DNA from: Pieris napi
Lineage: Eukaryota > Arthropoda > Insecta > Lepidoptera > Pieridae
DNA: 64,000 nt
NCBI RefSeq assembly: GCF_905475465.1
Contig: NC_062247.1
Location: 10,974,001 to 11,038,000, forward strand
Direction of reading: 5' to 3'
In this document: in pieces, positions 44,951 to 54,900 of the stretch
How positions within the stretch are numbered: the stretch's first letter is position 1
How the letters are laid out: every line of letters begins with the position of its first letter
Notes under the pieces: generated by a model
Seen by the model: only the letters and a program-made list of their open reading frames with translations
Database searches by the model: none
Told to the model about the DNA's origin: nothing
Program-made: the position numbers and the translations under genes

Positions 44951-45902
44951 AAGCCCACCAAAAATTGTATACAACTCCGACACTGTTTATTCTACCGTAA
45001 CTTTTCGCCCTGTCTCTGTTTCTCCTTTCGGTCCACCACAACGAACCAGGAAATTGGAAACGCCCCTCCACTTCGATGGAGAGCTGTTTTCCGATATAAG
45101 GAGTACTGAGGGGAAGTTACTCAGCAAAGTAACCATAGACCACATACAAAGCTCTACGAAACACGACGTTACAGATTCACCTAATGTGTCTGAAAGCTTT
45201 GGACTCAACGGTAAAGCGTTGGTCGATGATATTGTCAAAACAGAAACCATAACCAACGAAGACGTCATCAAAGTCAAGTTCACACCGGTTCGGCCGGAAA
45301 TGGATTCACTAACTTCACAATTTATAAAAAGATCGGTCACCCCTGTCAATTATCTGAAAAATGACTTTGACGATCTTACCAGTTATAAAATTGTAAATTC
45401 ATTATGTAAGGAACAGTTACTTCAACCGGACGGCGTTATTGACAAATTCGAGGGCATGAGAATTGAGCGGGAACACAGTCCATTAGCCAATACCTTGATT
45501 TCGGAAAAGCTAATCAAGATAGACAGTTACTTACAAGAAAGTTTGAATAGATGTTCCGAAGCTAAAGACACAGTCCCTCACGAGGTAAAGACAGAGACAG
45601 AGACAGATGTAACTAAAGATGTAATAGAGACACAAAACGATGACATCTTAATAAATCAAGTTAAAATCAGCGAGACTATTCCTAAATATGACGCAGAAAA
45701 CTCAAGTAAATCTCTCCAAACTCCTAAAGAAATTAAAAAGTCTAAAAACAGTGTCGATAAAAAGAACTCAGGAGTATTAGGCACTATATATAAATTGCCA
45801 ATGCATTACCATGCGGCAATCATATGTTTTTTACTAATTGTATATAACCTTATATACCAATATATAAAACAAAATTGCTACGGCAATCGTGCCACAGTGT
45901 AG
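44937..45902 (+). CDS. Long +1-frame ORF with C-terminal membrane tail in the Zasp52 last exon
   Basis: This frame is open from 44871 to the stop at 45900-45902. From a strong internal acceptor (cctttctgcag at 44934) it would give about 321 residues. It opens with a Ser/Pro stretch (ARSPPKIVYNSDTVYS), continues as an acidic, Lys/Glu/Ser/Thr-rich and apparently disordered body, and ends in a hydrophobic segment AAIICFLLIVYNLIYQYI followed by about 12 residues, as in tail-anchored proteins. I do not recognise the family. Entry at 44935 needs a phase-1 exon, which the exons ending at 36856 and 37234 provide, so a Zasp52 isoform with PDZ-ZM-LIM1 and a membrane tail is possible. A separate nested gene is the alternative. 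The true 5' end is unknown; an in-frame TTG at 45054 is not a convincing start. Confidence 0.6.
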   Translation, partial: FTPARSPPKIVYNSDTVYSTVTFRPVSVSPFGPPQRTRKLETPLHFDGELFSDIRSTEGKLLSKVTIDHIQSSTKHDVTDSPNVSESFGLNGKALVDDIVKTETITNEDVIKVKFTPVRPEMDSLTSQFIKRSVTPVNYLKNDFDDLTSYKIVNSLCKEQLLQPDGVIDKFEGMRIEREHSPLANTLISEKLIKIDSYLQESLNRCSEAKDTVPHEVKTETETDVTKDVIETQNDDILINQVKISETIPKYDAENSSKSLQTPKEIKKSKNSVDKKNSGVLGTIYKLPMHYHAAIICFLLIVYNLIYQYIKQNCYGNRATV

Positions 45903-46455
45903 AATCTTTTTGTAAGTTGGTAATACTAGTCAAAAATTGAAATCATAAAAATCAACGAAAATCCAATTTCTATTTAAACTGTAAATAATTCTTATAACTT
46001 TTAATATTTGCCAATAATATTTATTAATTATGTAATCCATCCAAATTGTGGAATACATAACACAAGATTAATGAAATTGAACAAATTGTTATTTGACAAA
46101 TGCTTGGTGTATTTCACAAATTGGTTGTCTTCGTTCATCTAACTCTTCGGTGCTTATATTAAATTCTGCTCGTAATATTGTGATAAATATTTTGACATAT
46201 TTTTTCTTAAGGCTTTGTACACAGCTTTCGGAATGTTTTAATCAACTAACATTAACAGGATTAATTGGATTTTAAATGGTGCACCAATTTAATTTTATCA
46301 TTATATTTTATACTTGATAAATTTAAGATGACTAAATGATACTATGAAGTCGATTCAATTAAGTTAATTTGTTTATTAGTGGTTACACTACTTATCTAGC
46401 TTATAATACCATATTAGTTAGTATTAAAGCATACAAATTTTATAATGTGAGCTTA

Positions 46456-46461
46456 AATAAA
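46456..46461 (+). other. AATAAA poly(A) signal of the Zasp52 last exon
   Basis: AATAAA followed by a GT/T-rich stretch (attgtgttttattt) marks a likely 3' end near 46480. The last exon would then be about 1.6 kb and contain the whole +1-frame ORF. Confidence 0.6.
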
Positions 46462-46535
46462 GTATTTTATCAAAAAATTGTGTTTTATTTTTCTATACTA
46501 GTCCTAGATTTCCTTAATAAGATGTAAAAGTAAAA

Positions 46536-46640
46536 AATAAATCAGTGGCGCTACAACCCTAATTGGGTCTGTTTTTTTATCATTTGTCAATCTAATAGGC
46601 TAGTAGGTGATCAGCCTCCCGTGCCTGACATACGCCGCAT
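46536..46640 (-). repeat. SINE, truncated copy
   Basis: AAATCAGTGGCGCTACAACC, AATCTAATAGGCTAGTAGGT and GCCTGACATACGCCG; the tRNA-like half is absent. Confidence 0.55.
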
Positions 46641-46820
46641 ATAATTCTATGAGCGTTTCACTACTAGCGTTTAAACTAGGCCTAGCCTGTATCTAGCTAG
46701 TTCCTTCCAGTGTCATCAACAAATTGGTTAAGTTGTTTGTCATTAGATGTTTATTCGGGTTATATGTTTATTAAACTAAATGAAGGTAGAATCTAAATAA
46801 GTGGTTGCAATTGGTTAGAC

Positions 46821-48033
46821 CAGAGTTCCCCAAACTTTTTTGTGTCGTAGACCCCTTGCCATGTTTTTCCGTGTTGGGTAGACCCCCTACTTACCTGATA
46901 TTGATTTCCTGTAAATTTCTAACTGTTAGACCAGTGCAGATAGCCTTTAAAATAAATAAAAAGTGAAAAAAATTACAGTAGGATGAAACCCATTAGAAAA
47001 GCAGGGGAATATGATCAAAATGAAAGCAAAAATAAATTACGGTCGATCTGAGGTCGGGAAGGGGAAGGGGGGGGGGAGTTATAAGGGTAAAAAACGGTTT
47101 ATCTCGATTTCCGGCAAAACTACAAGTCCTATCGAAGAAAGTTAAATGGCAAAGTTGGAGGTAATAAAAAGATCTAAAACTTTTGTATTCACACATTTTT
47201 CACATAACCTCAAAATTTATGTGAAAATTTCAAAAAACCAAGTTTTTGGTTTTTTATTTTTATCTTTAACAAAAAAATTTTTTTTTTTACGAAATTTGGT
47301 GAAAACTTACCTTTCTATGTCCCAAATACACTGTAATTTATTTGATTAAAAATATTTATTTGTTCACCTTATTTTGAATTAATATCGAAAAAACACCCTA
47401 ATTTTCAATCGCAAATTCTGACGTCAAAATTTCAGCTTTTTTCAAAAAGTTGGTGTGCTTTCAGTTCGTTGAAATCTCTACTTTCCTATGGTAAAAAAAA
47501 TATATATATTACCATAGTAAATCTTCTCAGAAAACGCAAAAAATCGTATGCAGTAACGCCCAGACCTGTCATCCCCTTCCCTACTTCCCGACCTCAGATC
47601 AACCGTAATTTATTTTTCCTTTCATTTTGATCATATTCCCCTGCTTTTCTAATGGGTTTCATCCTACTGTAATTTTTTTAGGTTTCAAAAATTATCGGCA
47701 CTGGTCTATGTAGTGAAGTTTAGTGTTAAAAACTTAAAGTAAAAACACATGTCAATTTATACATTTATTAATTGAATTTAAATTAAAACTACTCAAAATA
47801 AAATGTTGTATCTGTTATGTAAAATATACGTAGCATAAAATAAACATAAAATAAAATAACATAAGCAATAAGTCAATATTTTTAGTGAGAAGGATGAACC
47901 TGATGCTAATAGGTTAATCTTTTTCTTCCCCATTTTCATTTCATGGACCCCCAAATTTTTTTCGCTGACGTAGACCCCTTGCAGGTTGTCATAGACCCCT
48001 AGGGGTCGATATAGACCACTTTGGGAAACACTG
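46821..48033. mobile_element. hAT-like nonautonomous element, 8-bp target duplication
   Basis: Ends CAGAGTTCCCCAAACTTTTT and AGTGGTCTATATCGACCCC-type complement (right end CACTTTGGGAAACACTG). GGTTAGAC is duplicated at 46813-46820 and 48034-48041. Inside, two inverted arms (46973-47060 and 47588-47680) flank a 500-bp unit also present at 60478. Confidence 0.82.
47080..47580 (+). repeat. 500-bp unit shared with 60478-60990
   Basis: AAGGGTAAAAAACGGTTTAT, CTCGATTTCCGGCAAAACTA and CGCAAATTCTGACGTCAAAA occur in the same order in both. No protein is encoded. Confidence 0.7.
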
Positions 48034-48574
48034 GGTTAGACCGTAGTTAATGTGAACTTCGACTAAGTTTTTTAAGTCTTGTGGATGAGAAACTTGAATA
48101 CGAGATGTGAATTTAGTGTCGTTATTTTGTATTTTAATTAAACTTTAAACAATTTTAGGGACTGAAGATACCCACCCATTGAATAATTTTCGCTCACACA
48201 TAGATTTCATTTTTAATTTTATGCACACGCTCTAAAATAATACATACTTTTATTGCACTGAACGTGAACTAAAATTAACTAAGAGTGGGAAATAGTTGTT
48301 TGCCTCATTTTTTAATAAATAAATGACTTTTCAGTGGATCTTGAAACTTTTTTAAAACGTATAATCATGTTTCAAGCGCAGAAATAAAATTGCGTAATAT
48401 TTATTAAGAACAATCAGTTTTAATAACATGTAAATAATAAGAATATTATTAACAAAAATTAATGTAGGTATGTGAATTATTTTAAATATTTATATTATTT
48501 TGTTCTCAAAATAGTAATTCATAATAAAAACGTTAAAAATAGCTTATGAACTTCAGTAATAAAAAATAAAAAAA

Positions 48575-48665
48575 ATGCCAAAGGTAGGATTTGATCTCTC
48601 GACCCTATTCGCGTAGCAGAAACGTGCTTTGCACAGCTCATCTGCCACACCGCCAAGCCGCAAGC
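48575..48665 (-). repeat. tRNA-like segment
   Basis: The complement reads GGCTTGGCGGTGTGGCAGAT and GGGTCGAGAGATCAAATCC, in the positions of tRNA boxes A and B. More likely a SINE head than a working tRNA. Confidence 0.3.
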
Positions 48666-49028
48666 GGCACTTCAATTTTCAAAGTTCGTCTTCAGAGCGC
48701 CCATAAAAACTGTGCTTACCTACGCCTGAATTCGTTGCCAATACTGTCAAAGAAATTCTATAGAATAACCACGCAATTTTTTGAAATTTCTTTATCAGCA
48801 GGTGTTTTGAATTTAAGAATTCTATTACGACGAATTGTTCAAAGGCAAAAGAATCCCTCTTTAGCTAAATTCTTCATCAGCGGCAAATACGTTAAGTAGT
48901 TATCAAAATATGGTTTATAATTTTGTAGCGACATACACAATCTGCGTTTACAAATCACGTACCTACATGTCATCATGGCCTAAAACGCGCTAACCATGTT
49001 TAATTATGGCTGCTAAGGATATATATAC

Positions 49029-49357
49029 ATATATGTCACCGTAAAATTGTAAACACCGTTAGATTGTAATATATCTCGCGAGATTGTAAACTGTCGAAAG
49101 ATTGTGAACCTCAACGAACTGCTTACAATTTAAGGTATTATTATTCGGTAGTTATATGAAATTGTTGGGAAGTAAAATTAATCTGTAATTGACCAAAGAA
49201 GTTTGAATGATAACTAAGTTAGTGTAGTACAATCTACCGAATAATAATACGTTAAATTGTAAGCAGTACGCTGAGGTTCACAATCTTTCGACAGTTTATA
49301 ATCTCGCGAGATAGATTACAATCTAACGGTGTTTACAATTTTACGTTAACATATACG
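49029..49357. mobile_element. Palindromic MITE, copy 2
   Basis: Same element as 9967-10294 but inverted; arms begin CACCGTAAAATTGTAAACAC and end GTGTTTACAATTTTACG. Confidence 0.75.
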
Positions 49358-49397
49358 TAAAATTCTCGACCTTAGCCACTGGGGCGAAGCCAGCCAG

Positions 49398-50000
49398 TCA
49401 GTGGTTAAACTGGTCGAGGATCCTCCCTTTAGGTTGGAGGAACAGTTCACCATCACTACAGAAAACAGGTAACAAAGGATTGTATGCGAGGATCCAGTTG
49501 AAGTAAATCTGATTGCAAAGTGCTTTTTCCACTTTGTAAGATTAAGATTGTGTAATTTCCATTGCAATTCTCTCCTGCTTGGTTTCTTGTTGAACAGTTT
49601 CATTATTTTCCATGAGATCAATAATAGGCAATACCTGCTGAATCCTCATCATCATTGTCATAGAATTTTTCTCACAATGATTCTAAGTACATTCTGGCTT
49701 CTTCAGCAGTCTAAATAAAGTTAAGATTTTGGTGTTATGGAAACCAAGGCGCCATAAAGACCTAACAAAATGCCCATTATGCCTTAGACATACCACAAAT
49801 ATTTTTAAAAAATATTTAATAAAGGCCCTTTGAAATTCTCTGCAAAATAAGATCTAGGCTTGTAGCTTTACAACAAATTAAAAAAATTATCAGAAGTTTT
49901 TAGTTCTCTGAATAAAACCTTTTAGTTTATCCATATTAATATCACAGATACTTAATGGTTCAATGATAATAAAATCACAATCTCCAACCAAGACTTCTCC
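49398..50000 (-). pseudogene. Decayed minus-strand coding-like segments
   Basis: Successive minus-strand stretches look protein-like but are separated by stops and frame changes: VGDCDFIIIEPLSICDINMD (near 49980), TAEEARMYLESL (near 49710, after ttatttag), PIIDLMENNETVQQETKQ (49628) and WILAYNPLLPVFCSDGELFL (near 49480). The family is not recognised. A degraded gene or transposon copy fits best. Confidence 0.35.
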
Positions 50001-50482
50001 TTAAATATAATATTTGGACTACATACTACAGTACCAATATATTGGAACCTAAAAGAAAATAATTGAAATGAAAGAAAGTCTAAAACAACTCAAACTAAAT
50101 TGTAATTATAATAGGAACCATACTGAATAGGAAGCTTTTAAGGAACCAAAATAAAAAATAAAACCTAAATTTGTACCAGTATTCAAACTAAAGCTAACCA
50201 TGAAATATTAAGGTATTTTCTAACTTTGATTGATCAGGATGGCAAAAGATAGGATGTTATGGGAAGGTGTAGGAATGACCTAGAACCAGAGCTTAAAATT
50301 GTTTAGTATGTAGAATTAGGATTAAATAGGGGAAATTAATGAAAAATTAAATATATCTTTAAAGACATATTCTATGTATATTTTATTAAAAGACACAAGA
50401 AAGAACAGTAAATAATTTATTTATATATTTACAATATTATTTAGACAACTAAATATTGATTGACCTACCTAATTATTAAAAT

Positions 50483-50543
50483 CTATTCTAAGTCTGTGAG
50501 TGAACTCCTTTCAGGCTCTTCATCAAAGAAAAATCGATACATT
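50483..50543 (-). CDS. 69-aa protein, exon 2
   Basis: It follows a good acceptor (gattgtttcag). One base completes the split Arg codon, then MYRFFFDEEPERSSLTDLE and TAG. Confidence 0.65.
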
Positions 50544-51028
50544 CTGAAACAATCAATTGAAAACTATTTTATTAAACATCATGAGTCTTATGTTATATGT
50601 AAAAATAAATTAAAATGATGAGTAAAACATTTTTTTACAGAAAGATCAATCCATTATAGACAGTAAAGTCTCGTCCAACGAAAACTTGTTATTTGTGAGC
50701 TATAAATGAAAACTGAAGTTATATAAACATTTTGAACATGAAATTAGTGACTGATAATTATAATATTATTCATGTAACTAAAAATAACAAACAAATATAC
50801 AGTATTTAAAATTTTCTTAACCTACATAGATAAATTTTACAATATTAAAATAAACAAACACCCAGAATAAATATATTACCGTTTCCATTCAATCCCCATG
50901 CCAATAAAAGAAAATGTAAGAAATCCATGCCACAAAACTGTAAACAGTGGTTCGGGTTCTCTTTTATGACCAAAATTTTTATATGTTCGTTTATCTACCC
51001 GGTACACTTCTCTTAATTTACGCAACAT
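50483..51028 (-). CDS. 69-aa putative single-pass membrane protein (two exons)
   Basis: On the minus strand, exon 1 (51028 to 50880) begins MLRKLREVYRVDKRTYKNF and ends GIEWK plus two bases; donor GTAATA. Exon 2 (50543 to 50483) follows acceptor tgtttcag and ends SSLTDLE, then TAG. The product has a very basic N-terminus, one hydrophobic segment (LWHGFLTFSFIGMGIEW) and an acidic tail (FFFDEEPE). That architecture resembles small accessory subunits or assembly factors of mitochondrial inner-membrane complexes, but I do not recognise the family and give no name. An AATAAA signal on this strand (50421 to 50416) lies 62 bases past the stop. The gene is head to head with Nopp140. Confidence 0.68.
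50880..51028 (-). CDS. 69-aa protein, exon 1
   Basis: It has 49 codons plus two bases, with the start ATG at 51028 and donor GTAATA. It contains the basic N-terminus and the predicted membrane segment. Confidence 0.68.
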
Positions 51029-51390
51029 TTTAAGACTAGTTTATATTTACAGTATCGCTAAATGAATAATCTCAAAAAACATTAATTTCCTTATTCTAGC
51101 ATTCTACTAAATCTGTGATTGAAATGGAATTGGAACACTATGTCCGTTTCCGTATGTCGTCTTTATTCTTAGTAAAACTTATCTGTGACAAGCTGTATTC
51201 ACTATTCAGTATTGTGTAACTGTGGCACAGTGGCTAGTGGCGTAGGGGAACTAACAACGAATTAGGGATTTTTTCAATGTAGTTTAAGTTGTTTTAGAGC
51301 ATACCCTTGCATGCACATGCATCATAATCCTAAGTACCAACGTACCTTTCTTAATTTTGCACATGGTATCTCAGATTAGTAACTTGGTGG

Positions 51391-51427
<37 letters not shown>

Positions 51428-51797
51428 CAAGGAAGAAACAAGATGTTTTGGGAGGTTTATACGACGATTTTTCTAAAAAATCTTAATTTATTTTAATTAA
51501 TTAATAGAACCCAACCAACAAACTAAAACAAATGGCAACTCCCAGCGTGGCTATAACTGAAATATCAAAACTATGATACTTCAAGATAGAAATTTTCTAA
51601 TCTGGCGGTGGCCTACGTAATTTTCAAAATCCGAGTTGGCAACACTCGTCTCACGTCTGGCGAATGGCGAATCTGCTGGCGAATGGCGACAGGCGATTCT
51701 TTCAATCTGTCACCCAGCGCCAAAGCGAGTGTAGCGCGTGGCCGGCGTTCCATTAATTTTTTTTAAATTTTAACATCACAGTGAAATTTAATTAAAT
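51029..51797. promoter_or_regulatory. Head-to-head intergenic region, possible bidirectional promoter
   Basis: This 769-bp region separates the ATG of the 69-aa gene (minus) from the ATG of Nopp140 (plus). It holds a 29-base poly-C run (51395-51423) and, near the Nopp140 start, a GC-richer block with short imperfect repeats of GGCGAATGGCGA around 51657-51695. A pyrimidine run (attctttc near 51696) would suit a TOP/TCT-type start site for a ribosome-biogenesis gene. No TATA box is evident. Start sites are inferred only. Confidence 0.45.
51395..51423. repeat. Poly-C homopolymer, 29 bases
   Basis: An uninterrupted run of 29 C in an AT-rich intergenic stretch between the 69-aa gene and Nopp140. 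Confidence 0.95.
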
Positions 51798-51905
51798 ATG
51801 AATTTACCGGGAGACATACAGGCAGAAGTGCTTGGAATTGTTTACGAGTTCCTTTTATCCATTAATAAACCGCTGGCGCAGAAGTTTCAAGCTAAGACAC
51901 AAGCG
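51798..51905 (+). CDS. Nopp140: Nopp140 exon 1 (LisH-like)
   Basis: It has 36 codons from ATG to donor GTAAGC. The ATG is preceded by aaat and opens the conserved N-terminal helix pair. Confidence 0.92.
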
Positions 51906-54900
51906 GTAAGCTAACCACATTTTTGTACACCACGTGTGAATTTTTATAAGACCACGCGGAAAAAAACTTCTCATAATAACTTTAAAAATTTAAGTGCAAA
52001 TAAAACAGATTGATTGAATTGCGTATTAATGTAGTGAAGTGATTTGTATTATTATTATAAATTTTTAGTAATTTATTTTCAGTTAGCCATAACTAAATTT
52101 TCTACTTTTCTACGTTGGTCATCCTTGTTTGGTTCAATATAATTTAATTTATAACTTAATTACCCACCTAATTATTTTATATTTTTATCTTTTTAGAAAG
52201 CGAATCCTGGTTTACCATCACTGACAGATATAGTAGCTCAATACAAGAAACTCAACAAAAACGACACTTCAGCAAAACAAATAAATAAAAAACAGGCTGA
52301 AAGGTAAGTGTATTCTCGATCTTATACTGTAAGCCCACAGCAATTAAATTTCTTTATTGCTCCATCAATTCTCTCAACTGGTACAATCATATCATGTGTT
52401 GGAGTTTAGCCTGGTTTATGACTGTTAGGAATAGCAAAAATTTAAAATACGTCTGCACTGCTCAAAGTGAATTCATTTTGTTATAATTTCTAGGCTTTAA
52501 GGTTAAAAATAACCTCTACCAAGAAATGTTTTATTTTAATGTAGGTTATTTAAGTGTAATGCCATAACACCACAATATACTTTATTAATCTGGTAGTAGA
52601 TATTCTATTCTATTTTTAAAAATAAATATTAATTTTATCATAAATATATGTTACCTGTATTTGGTAAGTTTATTAACATTAAACAAACTTAAACCTATAA
52701 ATGGTTCTAAACTATATTATTTTTATGAATTGTTGATAATTACAGCTCAGACGATTCTAGTGATGAAGATGAACAGCCACAAAAGAAAACACCACAAGTT
52801 AATGGAAAAACACCATCCAAGGTGAGACAAGTAATATAGGGTATATTATTAGACTTGCAACAAATATCTGGTATTGAGTTACTTTTTTATGTTCTCTATG
52901 TATATCTTTTTGATTATTTGGATGTAAGTGTTACTTTTGCTGTAGGAGATATATAAATTTGTTTTGGGCTTTTAACTCATGTTTCAATTAGTTTACCCAA
53001 CACTATCAAGGTCACTGTCAATATCTGTAAAACTGCCTAATATATACATAGAAAATAATGTTCCTCAATACTGAAGTTGCTAAATTTTAAATAATCTTAA
53101 AAATAAACAATTTTTTTCTGAACGGCATCTAATTATTTTTAAACTTGCTACACATGATATTAGTTGATGAGTGGTGTCAGTCCATGGATCAGAGTCAGAT
53201 ATTTTTTTAAACCCAAGAAAGCAAAGAAAACTGAGAAAACCATTGAATACTTTAGTGGTTGTGTGGTATGTGCTGTGAGGCTCTTACCAAGACAACCAGG
53301 CTCTCAGACCCCAGTTTAAGCTCATGTCAGAGTATATTTTATGTTGCAAGTGTTATAATAATCTTATTTTATTAAGTATATTGTATATCAAAATGATGTA
53401 AAATTGTAATTGATTCACAATGATATTTCTATATATCGTCACTACCTCTGATTTATTGTAAATATTTTTTATAAATTATTGAATGCGAGACATTATTTTA
53501 CAACACTATCAACATTTCAGACATCTGTTCCGCCTTCAAAAAAGAAACAAGAGTCTTCGGATGACTCTGACAGTGAAGATAATGCAACACAGCAACCTAA
53601 AAAACAGCCTGTGAAGCCACAAGTTGCAAATTCCATACCAAAAGCTGTGAAAAAACAGGAGTCATCTGATGACAGCTCGGACTCTGAGGATGAAAAACCT
53701 AAGCAAGCACAGAAGCCAGTACCGAAAACAACTCCAGCCAAACAAACTCCTGTCCAAAATAACAAAGCAGCAAAAAAATCATCTTCTGAAGATAGTGATG
53801 ACAGTAGTGATGAAGAACCGAAGGCCACACCAAAACAGCCTACTAAAGCCACACCAGCAAAAGTCACTGCGGTTACACCTAAAGCAAAACCTAAACAGTC
53901 ATCTTCAGATGATAGTGATGACAGTGAAGATGAGAAACCTCAACAAAAACCACAATCTAAGGCTCCTGTTAAAGCCACACCAGTTAAACCTGCTGCAAAA
54001 CAATCATCGTCTGATGACAGTGATGATTCTGAAGATGAAAAGCCAAAAACAGCTCAAAAACAGACCCCAAAAGGTAAGCAGACTCCAGTCAAACCTACTC
54101 CCAAAAAGGAATCATCTGATGACAGTGACAGCAGTGAAGATGAAAAACCTAAACCCAATCAGAAACAAGTAGCAAAACCTCCAACAAAACCTGCTGCCAC
54201 ACCAGCAAAGGCTAAGGAATCATCAGATGATAGTAGCGATGATGAGCCTAAAAAAGCTCAAAAACCGACTGCAGCTAAACCTACTCAAACTGTAAAGGCA
54301 AAACAAGCTTCATCAGATAGTGATGATAGTAGTGATGAGGAGCCACCAAAAGGTAAAAAACCAGTAGCAAAACCAACACCAGTTAAGAAACCTTCGAAGT
54401 CATCATCATCTGATGACAGCAGTGAAGATGATAAAAAAAAACCAGCTCCTAAACAGGCAGCTAAGGCAACACCTAAACCCAAGGCTAAGGAATCTTCATC
54501 AGATGATAGTGACAGTGAAGATGAAAAGCCAAAACCAACACCAGCACCAGTAAAAGCAAAAAAGGAATCATCAGATGATAGTGATGACAGTAGTGATGAT
54601 GATAAACCCAAGGCTGCCAAAGTGCCAAAACTCTCGGCTACTCCAGCAAAGTCACTAAACACACCAGCTAAGAAGAAGGATTCCGATTCTTCTGACGACA
54701 GCGATGAAGCTCCATCTGCAACTAAGATTGTCAAGAAAGCTCCAAAGGTTTGTAATTAATTACAATTTGTTTCTTTTCAATATAATCATGTTTTACGAAA
54801 CTTCAATTGTTATTATGTCACTTTTCAGGAAACTGAGGAGAATACTCCACAAGGAGGAGGCAAGAAAAGAAAAGCGTCGGAAATGGAAGACGCAACACCT

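Noticed and set aside
45054..45056. TTG as the start codon of the +1-frame ORF
   Set aside because: The frame stays open upstream to 44871 with protein-like sequence, so an upstream splice entry is more likely than a TTG start in an animal.
48591..48899. 102-codon ORF as a gene
   Set aside because: Composition is not convincing, it overlaps a tRNA-like repeat start, and no splice or poly(A) context was seen.
53517..53867. Minus-strand frame opposite Nopp140 exon 4
   Set aside because: It is the antisense of the acidic Ser/Asp repeats; stop-free because of the repeat codon pattern.
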